Positions 16,863-25,400 of a stretch of 64,000 nucleotides of DNA are shown here, piece by piece. Source of the stretch: Arthrobacter mobilis (GTDB lineage: Bacteria > Actinomycetota > Actinomycetes > Actinomycetales > Micrococcaceae); the NCBI RefSeq assembly GCF_012395835.1, contig NZ_JAAZSQ010000007.1, forward strand, positions 1 through 64,000, given 5' to 3'. Made by a program: the position numbers and the translations under genes. The first letter of the stretch is position 1. Each line of letters opens with the position of its first letter. The notes under the pieces were generated by a model that searched no databases, was not told the origin of the DNA, and saw only the letters and a program-made list of their open reading frames with translations.

Positions 16863-17360
16863 ATGGAAGCTCAGATCGCCGCCACCATCGTTTGCGGCCT
16901 GCTCATCGCCATCGGTACCCTCGGCGTCGTCGTGCCCGTCCTGCCCGGGCTGGTGACCGTCGCCGCCGGGCTGCTGGTCTGGGCCCTCGTGCTGCAGAAC
17001 ACCGTGGGCTGGGTCGTGTTCGCCGTGGGGCTGGTGTTCGTGGCCGCCGGCATGCTCGCCGGGGCGGTGCTGACCGGCAGGCGCCTCAAGGAGCGCCGCA
17101 TCCCCAACTACTCCATCCTGGTCGGCGTGGCCGCGGGAATCGTCGGCATGTTCCTGCTCCCGGTGGTAGGGCTGTTCGTCGGCTTCGCCGCCGGGCTGCT
17201 GCTCAGCGAGTTCGTCCGTCGCCGGGACTTCCGCGCCGCCGCCAGCGCCAGTGCGGTGGCCTTGAAGGCGATGGGGCTGGGCATCCTCGCGGAACTGGGC
17301 TGTGCCTTCGTCGTCGGCTCCGTCTGGACAGTCGGCGTCATCCTGCACTTTTTCCTGTAA
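16863..17360 (+). CDS. DUF456-family membrane protein
   Basis: A 165-residue, highly hydrophobic protein with about four to five TM segments. The glycine-rich repeats GTLGVVVPVLPG and GMFLLPVVGLFVGFAAG are typical of DUF456, which carries small glycine-zipper-like helices. It starts ten bases after the DedA-like gene and is likely translated with it. The function of DUF456 is unknown. It is convergent with the AsnC-type regulator, 15 bases apart. Confidence 0.85.
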   Translation: MEAQIAATIVCGLLIAIGTLGVVVPVLPGLVTVAAGLLVWALVLQNTVGWVVFAVGLVFVAAGMLAGAVLTGRRLKERRIPNYSILVGVAAGIVGMFLLPVVGLFVGFAAGLLLSEFVRRRDFRAAASASAVALKAMGLGILAELGCAFVVGSVWTVGVILHFFL

Positions 17361-17375
17361 CACGATTCCGCGGGC

Positions 17376-17894
17376 TCAGTCACCGCGCAACAGTTCCGTG
17401 GTGCGGTACGGGATCACCTCGCGCAGGAACATCTGGGTCGAGGTGCGCATGATGCCCGGGCAGAGCCGGATCTCCTCGCTGACCCGGTACAGGTCGTCCG
17501 GGCTGACGGCCACCACGCGCAGCAGCAGGTCCGTATCCCCGGCCGGCGCATGGCACTCCAGCACCTCCGGAATGCGGCGCAGCGCCTCGACCGCCTCGTT
17601 AAGCTTGCTCTGGTCCAGTTCGGCACTGACCATGGCCGTCACGCCGCGGCCCAGCGACGCGGGCAGGATGCGGGCCGAATTCGGCCGCAGGGTGCCGGAC
17701 GCAGCCATCCGCTCGAGCCGCGAATGCACGGTGCCGCGGGCCAGGCCCAGCTTCTGGGCCAGCAGCATCACCGGGATGCGCGGATCCTCGTCCAAGGCGA
17801 GCAGGATCCGCCGGTCGGTCGCGTCCAGTTCCTGCAAATTGACCACTTCCTGCCATGTTTCCGTCCGCGTGCTGGTCAGATTGACCAGTACCAT
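17376..17894 (-). CDS. Lrp/AsnC-family transcriptional regulator
   Basis: About 172 residues. The N-terminal winged HTH begins at LQELDATDRRILLALDEDPR and contains LAQKLGLARGTVHSRLERM. A C-terminal AsnC (RAM) ligand domain ends with VIPYRTTELL. The ATG at 17894 is the first good start; the typical family start at the GTG/TTG just before LQELDATD would shorten it by about 15 residues. It may control the neighbouring membrane genes or act elsewhere. Its effector, usually an amino acid, cannot be told from sequence. Confidence 0.88.
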   Translation of the reverse strand: MVLVNLTSTRTETWQEVVNLQELDATDRRILLALDEDPRIPVMLLAQKLGLARGTVHSRLERMAASGTLRPNSARILPASLGRGVTAMVSAELDQSKLNEAVEALRRIPEVLECHAPAGDTDLLLRVVAVSPDDLYRVSEEIRLCPGIMRTSTQMFLREVIPYRTTELLRGD

Positions 17895-17943
17895 TATCGG
17901 CCCTTGCACGGATTGCCGGAAAACTGCTGTGATGTCAACCAAT

Positions 17944-17974
17944 GCGGACCCCGGCCACAAGCCTCGGGGTCCGC
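17944..17974. terminator. GC hairpin upstream of the AsnC gene
   Basis: A perfect 10-bp stem, GCGGACCCCG (17944-17953) with CGGGGTCCGC (17965-17974). It lies between the AsnC-type gene and the membrane-protein gene, both on the minus strand. It could end the upstream transcript; no T-run follows. Confidence 0.45.
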
Positions 17975-18054
17975 GGCGCGCAGGCCTGCGGCATACCCCG
18001 TCGCGGAACTGTCCGGGGCCTTGGCACAGGTCCGGCCATGTTGTTCACAGCCAC

Positions 18055-18093
18055 AGACCCCTGGCGCCTCCGGCAACGGAGGACCGGGGGTCT
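18055..18093. terminator. Hairpin just past the 18099-18584 gene
   Basis: Outer arms AGACCCC/GGGGTCT (18055-18061, 18087-18093) enclose an inner stem CCTCCG-GCAA-CGGAGG (18067-18082) with a GNRA-type loop. It begins five bases beyond the stop of the minus-strand membrane gene, as expected for a terminator, though the T-run is missing. Confidence 0.5.
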
Positions 18094-18098
18094 TGGTG

Positions 18099-18584
18099 TT
18101 AAGCCTGCGGGGAGGGTTTGTCGAAGAACCGCCGGTAGCCCAGCACCAGCGCCACGGCCAGGCCCACCGCCACGGCGATGAAGGTCATCATGGTGTCCTG
18201 CGAGGCGAACCCCCGGCCGATGCTGTACAGCAGGGTGAACAGCCCGCCCAGCAGGATGCCGTTGGCCAGCACCCGGTTCCGTTTCTCCAGCAGCAGGCTC
18301 GCGCCCAGCAGGATCACCGAGGCCGCCAGCGAGACGGTGCTGACGTTCCTGTTGTAAATGCTGTTCTGCTCCTCCCAGGCCCGGGCAGCACGTTCGTGTT
18401 CCTGCTGCTGCCTCTGCTGTTCTGCCAGTTCCTCGTCCGTAGGGTTCGCCTTCTCGATCAGCGTGACCGGATATTGAGGCGGCTCGGGCGGGGCATAGAA
18501 GGAACGGATACCCAGGCCCACGAACAGGGCGATCATGCTGCCGAGGAAGAGGACGTAAACGATCTTCAGAACCTGGTTCTCCAT
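18099..18584 (-). CDS. Hypothetical membrane protein with central charged helix
   Basis: A 161-residue protein of unknown family. One TM helix lies at residues 7-27. A Gln/Glu-rich helical stretch (EELAEQQRQQQEHERAARAW) at about 50-70 is a likely coiled coil. Three further TM helices follow (about 80-100, 105-122 and 133-150). TGGAGCCGCC precedes the ATG. It is not in an operon with the AsnC-type gene, because hairpins separate them. I do not recognise its function. Confidence 0.65.
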   Translation of the reverse strand: MENQVLKIVYVLFLGSMIALFVGLGIRSFYAPPEPPQYPVTLIEKANPTDEELAEQQRQQQEHERAARAWEEQNSIYNRNVSTVSLAASVILLGASLLLEKRNRVLANGILLGGLFTLLYSIGRGFASQDTMMTFIAVAVGLAVALVLGYRRFFDKPSPQA

Positions 18585-18705
18585 GGCGGCTCCAGCCTTA
18601 GGTAAGCGGACGGCGGGATGGTTCCGGCCGTGCCTAAATCCTAGGCCTGGCCCGCGTCGATGCCGCCGCGGCCGCGGACCGGTGGCGGATTCGTTACGGC
18701 CGGAA

Positions 18706-18734
18706 TGGCAAAATCACAGTTCGGGACATATGAT
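18706..18734 (+). promoter_or_regulatory. Likely tRNA promoter
   Basis: TGGCAA (18706-18711) and TATGAT (18729-18734) are spaced 17 bp apart and end 34 bases before the tRNA. The -10 box matches the consensus at five of six positions; the -35 box is weak. Confidence 0.45.
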
Positions 18735-18768
18735 CGAACGCAGTGAACCGGCAAAGCCGCCGGAACAC

Positions 18769-18841
18769 GGGGCTATAGCTCAGTTGGTAGAGCGTTTCGT
18801 TCGCAATGAAAAGGTCAGGGGTTCGATTCCCCTTAGCTCCA
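18769..18841 (+). tRNA. tRNA-Ala (anticodon CGC)
   Basis: A 73-nt cloverleaf with a 7-bp acceptor stem GGGGCTA/TAGCTCC (one G-U), a D-loop AGTTGGTA, the anticodon loop TTCGCAA giving CGC, and a T-arm AGGGG-TTCGATT-CCCCT. The discriminator base is A and CCA is not encoded. It reads the alanine codon GCG. The DNA downstream is scarred by an IS element and gene fragments, and tRNA genes are frequent integration targets, but no duplicated 3' end was found. Confidence 0.95.
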
Positions 18842-18846
18842 CTTCG

Positions 18847-18889
18847 AAAGCTCTCCGACCGGCGCAAATGCTGGATCGGGGAGCTTTTT
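18847..18889 (+). terminator. Rho-independent terminator of tRNA-Ala
   Basis: Stem AAAGCTCTCCGA (18847-18858) with TCGGGGAGCTTT (18876-18887, one G-U), followed by further T residues. It lies six bases after the tRNA. Confidence 0.8.
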
Positions 18890-19087
18890 CCTTGCCCGGC
18901 ACGGGCCTGACGGCACGTTTTCGACACGTTTTGGGAAAGCGGAGCCACCTGGAAGTCTTCCGTGTGCCGGCCATCAGCTTCGCGACCACGCTGCGGACGG
19001 CCTCCGGGATCTGCCTGAAAGGCGCCTGGACGGGATGGTTCCTCGCCGGACCGGGTCCAATGCTCTTGGGATGTGGAACGCGCCTCG

Positions 19088-19609
19088 CTAGGCCTGACTT
19101 TGCCGACCGGCCTGCTCCAGCAGTTCTGTCAGCCATGGCCGGTGTCCACGGTGGAATGCGATTCCTTGGGGCAGCCCTTGCACGGAAGGTTCGGAACCGC
19201 TGATGTCGATGGCGATCCGGTCTCCGCCTACGGGTGCGTTGGTGATATGGAGGTCGCTGTAGGATTCCGGGAGCACCGGGTCCATCCAGAAGCCACCCCG
19301 GGACACATGGACGTCATATCGCATGAGGCTGGTAATCAACAAAATTGGCGTAGTCGCTGCCCATGCCTGCGGAGAACACGCTGTTGGGTAGGGCAGGGGC
19401 TCGATGATCTGGTCGCGGCTGAACCCGCAGAATAGCTCCGGGAGCCGGCCGTCGGTGCAATCGGCCGCCTCCAGCAGGTCAGTGGCGATCCGCTGTGCCT
19501 CTTCAATGAAACCGTAGCGCAATAGGCCCGCCGCGATGATTGCATTGTCATGTGGCCAGACCGACCCGTTGTGGTAGCTGGCGGGATTTCGGTTCACCCC
19601 ACCGGGCAT
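19088..19609 (-). pseudogene. Truncated glycogen-debranching-type enzyme (C-terminal fragment)
   Basis: The minus strand encodes about 165 residues of the C-terminal (alpha/alpha)6 barrel of an amylo-alpha-1,6-glucosidase-type protein. NPASYHNGSVWPHDNAIIAAGL carries a conserved catalytic-domain motif, and the normal-looking C-terminus ends near RPWLTELLEQ. Full proteins are about 650-720 residues; here everything before this motif is missing. The break is near 19590-19615, where a permease fragment on the other strand begins. The 246 bases between tRNA-Ala and this fragment hold no convincing gene beyond the tRNA terminator. Confidence 0.75.
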
Positions 19610-19739
19610 CCCTGACCGTGAGCTTCACCTACCTAATCCTGATCGGATTTCTGGTGGTTGTCGGCCTCACTGTTGACGCCGACCGAATATAGGGCCAAAA
19701 ACGCCAACTGAAAATGAGGTCACCTGACCATCATGGAAG

Positions 19740-20975
19740 GTGATCACATTGGACGTTTGGGCGCAGATCCGCCACCGGTACGCAACGGAGAAGATCTCCA
19801 AGAGGGAGCTGGCCAGACAGCTCGGGGTTTCGCGGGGAACAGTGGACCGGGCGTTGGAATCAGACCGGCCGCCAAAGTATGAGCGGACTCCGGCCGGTTC
19901 GAGCTTCGACGCCTGCGCCGGCCGGGTCCGCACCCTGCTGGCGCGGACCCCGACGATGCCGGCGACCGTGCTGGCCGAACGCGTCGGATGGACGGGATCT
20001 GCGTCCCTGTTCCGCGACAAGGTCCGCCGGATCCGGCCCGAGTACCTGCCGGCGGATCCGGTGGACCGCCTGGTGCACGAACCGGGGAATGCGGTGCAGT
20101 GCGACCTGTGGTTCCCGCATGAACCGTTGCCACTCGGTCATGGCCAGCAGGGCAAACCGCCGGTGCTGGTCATGACCAGCACGTTCTCCGGCTTCATCCA
20201 GGCCCGGATGATCCCCACCCGCACCACTGCTGACCTGCTGGGCGGGATGTGGTCGCTGATCCAGGACGCGGCCGCGGTCCCGGCACGGCTGGTCTGGGAC
20301 AACGAGAGCGGCATCGGGCAGGGCCGGCTGACGGACCCGGCCGCGTCGTTCGCCGGAGTGCTGGGCTGCACCATCCGCCAGCTGCCGCCGAACGACCCGG
20401 AGTCCAAGGGCATGGTGGAGCGGATGAACCGGTTCTTCCGCCAGGGCTTCATGCCCGGACGGACCTTCGCCTCCCCGGGCGACTTCAACGAGCAGCTGGC
20501 CGACTGGCTTCCACGGGCCAACGCCCGCTACTCGCGTTCCCGCCACGGCCGGCCCGCCGAACTCGTGCTGCGCGACCGGGAAGCGATGCGCCCGCTGGCG
20601 CCGCTGGCCCCGGAGACGAGGTTCCGCAAGAGCATCCGGCTTCCGCGGGACTACTACGTGCGCGTGTTCTCCAACGACTACTCCGTCGACCCGGCGGCAA
20701 TCGGCCGCATCGTCGAGGTCATGGCGGACCTCGAGCAGGTCACCGTCATCGCCGGCGGGACGGTCCTGGCCAGGCACGAACGCCGCTGGGCCCGCCACCA
20801 AATCCTCACCGACCCGGCCCATGTCGACAAGGCCGCGGCCCTGCGCCGCGCCCACCGCACCGTCAGGACCGCGCGCCATGCAGAGGTCCAGGAACGCGAC
20901 CTGGGCATCTACGACGACCTGTTCGGCCTCGCCGTCCCGGACGACGCGCGCGAGCTGACGGAGGTGGGCCGGTGA
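19740..20975 (+). CDS. istA: IS21-family transposase IstA
   Basis: A 411-residue DDE transposase. The N-terminal HTH is KISKRELARQLGVSRGTVDRAL. The catalytic core has D in CDLWFPHE, D in VWDNESG and E in DPESKGMVERMNRF. It starts at GTG 19740 with GGAAGG just upstream. The stop overlaps the start of istB, as is normal in IS21. It cuts and joins the element ends; IstB selects the target. Confidence 0.93.
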   Translation: MITLDVWAQIRHRYATEKISKRELARQLGVSRGTVDRALESDRPPKYERTPAGSSFDACAGRVRTLLARTPTMPATVLAERVGWTGSASLFRDKVRRIRPEYLPADPVDRLVHEPGNAVQCDLWFPHEPLPLGHGQQGKPPVLVMTSTFSGFIQARMIPTRTTADLLGGMWSLIQDAAAVPARLVWDNESGIGQGRLTDPAASFAGVLGCTIRQLPPNDPESKGMVERMNRFFRQGFMPGRTFASPGDFNEQLADWLPRANARYSRSRHGRPAELVLRDREAMRPLAPLAPETRFRKSIRLPRDYYVRVFSNDYSVDPAAIGRIVEVMADLEQVTVIAGGTVLARHERRWARHQILTDPAHVDKAAALRRAHRTVRTARHAEVQERDLGIYDDLFGLAVPDDARELTEVGR

Positions 20976-21730
20976 GCGAGGCAGCGAAGAGCATCGAGTA
21001 CTACGCCCGGGCACTGCGCGCCCCGCGCATCACCGACGGCTACCGGGACCTTGGCGACCGCGCCCGGGAAGCGGGCTGGTCCCATGAGGAATACCTCGCC
21101 GCCGTGCTCGGCCGCGAGGTCGCCGAACGCGAGGCCTCCGGTGCCGCCCTGCGGATCCGCGCCGCACGCTTCCCCGGCGCCAAAACCCTCGAGGAGTTCA
21201 ACTTCGACCACCAGCCGGCCGCGGACCGCAACCTCGTGGCCCACCTCGGCACCGGCGTCTTCCTCGAGGAAGCCAGGAACGTCGTCCTGCTCGGCCCGCC
21301 CGGCACCGGAAAAACCCACCTGGCCGTCGGCATCGGGATCAAGGCCGCACGCGCCGGGCACCGGGTCCTGTTCGACACTGCCACCGGCTGGGTCACCCGT
21401 CTCGCTGAGGCCCACGAACGCGGCCGGCTGCCCCAGGAACTGGCAAAGCTGCGCCGCTACAAGCTGTTGATAGTCGACGAGGTTGGATACATCCCGTTCG
21501 ACCAGGACTCGGCGAACCTGTTCTTCCAACTGGTCTCGTCCAGGTACGAGCACGCCTCGCTGGTCCTGACATCGAACCTGGCATTCAGCCGGTGGGGCGA
21601 GGTCTTCGGCGACGCCACCGTGGCCTCCGCCATGATCGACCGCATCGTGCACCACGCCGAGGTCCTCAACCTCACAGGCAGCAGTTACCGGCTCCGCAAC
21701 AGAACCACCACCAGACCTCAGGCACAATAG
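20972..21730 (+). CDS. istB: IS21-family helper ATPase IstB
   Basis: A 252-residue AAA+ DnaA/DnaC-like ATPase. Walker A is LLGPPGTGKTHL, Walker B is LLIVDEVGYIPFD, and sensor 1 is VLTSNLAF. The GTG at 20972 overlaps the istA TGA. It assembles on target DNA and stimulates IstA. The full family length of about 250 residues is present. Confidence 0.93.
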   Translation: MSEAAKSIEYYARALRAPRITDGYRDLGDRAREAGWSHEEYLAAVLGREVAEREASGAALRIRAARFPGAKTLEEFNFDHQPAADRNLVAHLGTGVFLEEARNVVLLGPPGTGKTHLAVGIGIKAARAGHRVLFDTATGWVTRLAEAHERGRLPQELAKLRRYKLLIVDEVGYIPFDQDSANLFFQLVSSRYEHASLVLTSNLAFSRWGEVFGDATVASAMIDRIVHHAEVLNLTGSSYRLRNRTTTRPQAQ

Positions 21731-22451
21731 AACCACAACCCGGTGGCCCCGTTTTCAATTGGCAGAAATGGCCCTATTTTCGGTCGGCGTTAACACTCAC
21801 GGCCATGGAAATCTATTCCTGGTTCGCCGGGGCAGCAGCCTTCACCATCATGGTGGCAATGACCTTGACCAGCCTCCCTGCAGTCATCTACTTCAAGAAG
21901 AATCCTGCCCGGACCATGTCGCAGTGGAAAACCTTTAGCGCTCCACTGCTCGCCTTCCTGGCGCTCTCCGTGATGGTTGTACTGGGAATCATCAACTTCC
22001 CCTCCCTCATCGGCGTATCGCAGCTACTGGCGAACATCATGCTCCTGTCATCATTGTTCATCTTTGTGGCAGGCGTCATCACAGCCGGAATGCTGCGCCG
22101 GAAGAACCCGGACGTGTACCAGCGTATTGGAAGGCAGTAGCTCGCCTGCGCAGCAAGTGTCGATGTTCAGCGGTGGAGGGTCTGCGCTCGGTTTTCCGGG
22201 CTCAGGCCCTCCACCTGTGTCGCTGGTGGAATGCCGGGGAGGCTGCCACTAGATCGGACAATGCCTGATGGCCAATTTAGGTGAAGCAACCAGATTTAAT
22301 CGTTCATGGTAGATGGCTGGCACACTGGCCGAACAGCCTTGAATTAGCGCAGGTCTGCAGGATGTCGGACTTGGGCATGATCAGACGCATCGGGACCTGG
22401 CTGCGAAACCGGCGGGCGGCACAACTGCAGGGGCAGGCCGGGACGGTGTCA

Positions 22452-22571
22452 TCCGGGCGGTATCTGTCCCTGCGGGCACGGTTGCAGATCGCCGACCTGC
22501 AGTGGCTGGGCTGTTCCCTCCGCCGCATCGGGCGCGAGCTCAGGCGGGCCCCGTCAACCGTCAAAAGAGAC
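22452..22571 (+). pseudogene. IS30-family transposase remnant (HTH region only)
   Basis: About 40 codons read GRYLSLRARLQIADLQWLGC and then SLRRIGRELRRAPSTVKRD, the N-terminal helix-turn-helix signature of IS30 transposases. The frame then loses likeness at about 22572 and no catalytic domain follows. The rest of the interval 22141-22635 shows no gene. This supports the view that the region after tRNA-Ala is a graveyard of mobile DNA. Confidence 0.6.
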
Positions 22572-22635
22572 GCTGACGTCCAAGGCTGTAATCGTCCGGT
22601 TCGAGTCCGCGGTGGCGCCGGCGGCAGCCGGGGTG

Positions 22636-22965
22636 CTACTGCGCGGTGTTCGCCCAGCCCTTACCGGCTGGGCCGCCACTGGTTCCGTCCTCGCACAGCT
22701 GGAAGGCGACGTTGGCGGCCTTTGAAATCGCGGCAGTGGCCGACGACTCGGAATCTCCGCTTCCTGTGCCAGCTTTCAGGCCAGCCGCATATCCGACCAT
22801 GAACGTGGTGACCGGTGCCGCCGCATGGATCACCGAGCCCGCAGATTTCCTGGCCAGATCGAGGAGCAGTTCCTGGTCCACTTCCAGATCCACGATCTGT
22901 AGTGCCTGCGCCAGCTGCTGCATCCACTGGGCCAGAATCCGTGCTTCGTTCTCGTCGACAGCCAT
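22636..22965 (-). CDS. DUF6457 protein
   Basis: A 109-residue protein. The pattern LVDLEVD-type motif (IVDLEVDQELLLDLARKSA), HAAAPVTTFMVGYAAG and the terminal SKAANVAFQLCED match the actinobacterial DUF6457 family, often found beside molybdopterin-guanine dinucleotide genes. GAGGAG lies upstream of the ATG. No molybdenum-cofactor gene is in this window, so it has been separated from its usual context. Its function is not known. Confidence 0.72.
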   Translation of the reverse strand: MAVDENEARILAQWMQQLAQALQIVDLEVDQELLLDLARKSAGSVIHAAAPVTTFMVGYAAGLKAGTGSGDSESSATAAISKAANVAFQLCEDGTSGGPAGKGWANTAQ

Positions 22966-23419
22966 CTTTTCTCCTCGGTAGGACTACCTTGGGCGAGGTG
23001 GACCAGCTGCACACGACAATACAAGGCATTGCTGAGTTAGTCACCGGCCGGTTTTTATCGGCGCCATCCGGCCCTTTTCTGGAGTTAGTGGCCCCAACGC
23101 CTGGAATCCGCGTGCCTTCATCAGACATTCTTGCGGGCGGGGTATAGGCCAATCTGAGACCCTCGGAACCGCAGCATCTTCATCACCAGTTTTCTACCGG
23201 GGGAGTGGTGCGTTGGAGGGCGGGATTATTGAACCAGCTCCCGGGAGATCGCTGGAACAGGTGATCTCCCGGTCAACGAAGCTAAAGACAATCCGGACCT
23301 GATCCCTACGGGGGTACTTTCGGCTAGCGGCCGCACAGTTGAGCAGGGACGGGTTGGCGTGCAGTTCGCGGCGGAACAGCCACTGCCGCATCACCTACTC
23401 CTGAGGGAACATTTATGGC
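22966..23419. other. 454 bp without a recognisable gene
   Basis: The stretch is less GC-rich than its surroundings. Short open frames on both strands show no family likeness and lack ribosome sites. It probably contains decayed sequence together with the promoter of the DUF6457 gene. Confidence 0.4.
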
Positions 23420-23743
23420 GTGACCGAAAAATTCGACGTGCCCGGAAACCGAGATGAGGTCCCGCGGGTGAACGGCTTCGGCCTCGCCTCGTTCGTGCTC
23501 GGCACCGTCGCCATCTCCATCGCCTTCATCCCGGTCCTGGGGCTGCCGGCGCTCTTGCTCGGACCTCTGGCCATGGTCTTCGGCGGCATCGGCCGAGCGC
23601 GCACCCCGGAGGACACCATCACCGGCACCGCCGGGCTGATCCTGGGTATCACCGCCACCCTGATTGCCCTGGTTGTCACCGCCTTGATTGCGGTCAGCCT
23701 GGTCCAGTTCCGGGGCAGTATCCAGAACCTCCCGTTCGGCTAG
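23420..23743 (+). CDS. DUF4190-like small membrane protein
   Basis: A 107-residue protein with two TM segments (about 22-45 and 70-97) joined by GPLAMVFGGIGRARTPED. The segment NGFGLASFVLGTVAI followed by a Gly-rich turn and GLILGITATLIAL is typical of DUF4190 proteins. The start is GTG 23420, with GAGGGAAC about 15 bases upstream. The function is unknown. The 206 bases after it contain no gene. Confidence 0.7.
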   Translation: MTEKFDVPGNRDEVPRVNGFGLASFVLGTVAISIAFIPVLGLPALLLGPLAMVFGGIGRARTPEDTITGTAGLILGITATLIALVVTALIAVSLVQFRGSIQNLPFG

Positions 23744-23949
23744 GTATCAATAGCCTGCCCGGCCGGTTCTCCGGGCCCCGCCGCATCCACTGCCGCTGCA
23801 GTACCTGCGCGGGAATGCACACCGCTGCGGGTGCCTGACGACTACGGACTCTGCCGGCCCGGGTAGCTGAAGATGAATTAGCCGGTCTGCGGGTCACAGG
23901 GTGAGTGGGTGGACGCCAATCGGGCCTGACCGCCCTTTAGGATGAAGCC

Positions 23950-24813
23950 ATGATCCAGCTGAGCCGCCTGCGTGGATTCCTTGACTCCGACCGTATCGAG
24001 TACGGTCTGGCCTCCAGCGCGGCCGTCGGCGCGCTCAGCCTCGTGGATCCGGCCCGGCTCTCACCCGGAAGGCGCTTCCTGCTGCGCGCTGCCGCAGCAG
24101 CCGTCACCGGGGCGACCTTCCTGATCCCGCTGAACAAGAGCCCGGTCCTGGCCTTCGAGCCCGCAGCCAAGGCCGGCTTCACCGCAGGGATGGCGGGCCT
24201 GACCTTCGGTGTGGCCGACCTGGGCGAGGCGGTGGACGGGCGCATCCAGGACTGGCTCCGCAGCCGCGGCATCCGCCGCCCGCGCGCGGTGATGGCCGCC
24301 GCCGGAGCCGCCATGACGTTCCTGGTGTTCCTGGCCGACCGTCGGACACGTCCGGCCGTGCCGGAGGAGATCGGGGACCAGGAGCCCCGGCTGGTCGAGC
24401 TGGATCCGGCCGTGCGGGAGTTGGTCGAGGGGATGCTCGGGTACACCCAGGACTACGGGGCACCGGTCCTGCGGGCCCAGCTGGCCGTGGCCAAAGAGGA
24501 GGCCTGGGACGGGCCGGAGGGCTTCAGCTCCATGGTCGACTTTGCCGTCGGCCAGGAGGTGCCCCGGGTGGTTCCGCACAACTTCACGTTTCCGGTCCGG
24601 GCGCGCTTTACCGGCCCGTCCGGGGCGCCCCTGCAGGCAGAGCTCGGCATCGAAGGCGGCCTGCTCCGCTCGCTCCTCGTTGACGTGGTCCTCGACGTGG
24701 AGGAACCCGAAGGCCCCGACGGCGCGGACCCGCTGGAGGGCCTTGCCTCCTGGCCGGCCCCCGGTGACGTCACCTACGTCATCGAAACCGCGGACGCGGG
24801 AACCCAACGCTAG
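23950..24813 (+). CDS. Hypothetical actinobacterial protein with two TM segments
   Basis: A 287-residue protein. Hydrophobic segments lie at about 45-68 and 80-95, with another at about 113-128. A soluble C-terminal domain of about 150 residues begins near RRTRPAVPEEI and is acidic. TAGGATGAAGCC stands before the ATG. I do not recognise a family; similar proteins occur in Arthrobacter-like genomes. No neighbour suggests a role. Confidence 0.65.
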   Translation: MIQLSRLRGFLDSDRIEYGLASSAAVGALSLVDPARLSPGRRFLLRAAAAAVTGATFLIPLNKSPVLAFEPAAKAGFTAGMAGLTFGVADLGEAVDGRIQDWLRSRGIRRPRAVMAAAGAAMTFLVFLADRRTRPAVPEEIGDQEPRLVELDPAVRELVEGMLGYTQDYGAPVLRAQLAVAKEEAWDGPEGFSSMVDFAVGQEVPRVVPHNFTFPVRARFTGPSGAPLQAELGIEGGLLRSLLVDVVLDVEEPEGPDGADPLEGLASWPAPGDVTYVIETADAGTQR

Positions 24814-24834
24814 CCACAGGAGCCCCGAAGCCGC

Positions 24835-25115
24835 TTACGGCACCATCATGACCAGGAGGTTTCCGCCGAGCTCGAGCGTGACGGCCTCGGCGGGAGGCAC
24901 AACGGTGGAGCAGCCGGCGGCCCAGCCGGTCTCATCCCCGGCACGGTCGATGACCACGCAGACATCGGTACCAGGGGAAGTCCGTGCGCGGCGGTCATAA
25001 GATCCGGATCAACTGCCGCCTGGATTGCAGTTGTGGCAGTGCTTGCCTCCAGAGCCCCGGCGAGGCCGAACAGGTGCCCGGTGGCTGGCTCGCCCAACTG
25101 CAGGGTCTGGGCCAA
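24835..25115 (-). pseudogene. Possible frameshifted gene remnant
   Basis: On the minus strand, a coding-like stretch from about 25115 reads AQTLQLGEPATGHLFGLAGA and on to about 24970. After a frame change near 24985-25000, a second stretch reads TSPGTDVCVVIDRAGDETGW and ends LGGNLLVMMVP, with its stop at 24835. The codon use of both pieces fits the genome, and they abut in different frames. The family is not recognised. The rest of the interval to 25400 (including a T-run near 25170) holds only the promoter area of the next gene. Confidence 0.35.
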
Positions 25116-25400
25116 GTGTGTGCGAGGGGCACCGTTTAGGCTTTTGAACGCCTGAAGGGGGTCTCACAGTACTTTTTTATGCCTACTCTGAATGCAGGCA
25201 GGCGGGAGGGGGCTTACCGCACGTTCAGGGGCATCAGGCCTGGAACACTGCTCGACAGATCAGTAGGACGCCTCCGTCATTGCTGATCGGTTCAGACGGT
25301 TGCGGGGTCCGCAGCCAAGACAACAATGGCAGCGGATGCATTCATCCCTGCCCTTTTATAACAGGACGCCCTCATCAGGGCATGGATATTGGGGAATACC

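Larger units (their letters stand above)
19671..21795 (+). mobile_element. Intact IS21-family insertion sequence
   Basis: A 2125-bp element. The left end TGTTGACGCCGACCGAATAT (19671) and the complement of the right end, TGTTAACGCCGACCGAAAAT, match at 18 of the first 20 bases and continue with AGGGCCA. The element is flanked by a 5-bp direct repeat CTCAC (19666-19670 and 21796-21800). It carries overlapping istA and istB genes. The clear target duplication and open frames suggest a recent, possibly still active insertion. Further internal repeats beyond the terminal ones (such as AACTGAAAATGAGGTCACC against its right-end relative) fit the multiple binding sites of IS21 ends. Confidence 0.93.
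19611..22140 (+). pseudogene. APC-type permease fragment split by the IS21 element
   Basis: If the IS (19671-21795) and one copy of CTCAC are removed, one frame reads through from VSFTYLILIGFLVVVGL (19617-19670) into TAMEIYSWFAGAAAFTIMVA and on to the stop at 22140. The restored piece has about four TM helices and the ending RRKNPDVYQRIGRQ, typical of APC amino-acid permeases. The N-terminal 300 or so residues are already missing, because the frame begins at the junction with the debranching-enzyme fragment. The gene was therefore broken before or independently of the IS insertion. Confidence 0.7.

Noticed and set aside
18842-19087. Possible integrase remnant or att duplication next to tRNA-Ala
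   Set aside because: Short frames here carry no recombinase motifs, and the tRNA 3' end is not repeated within the window.
22575-22612. tRNA-like T-arm (GGTTCGAGTCC) after the IS30 remnant
   Set aside because: No matching acceptor, D or anticodon stems; not a tRNA and not a copy of the tRNA-Ala 3' end.
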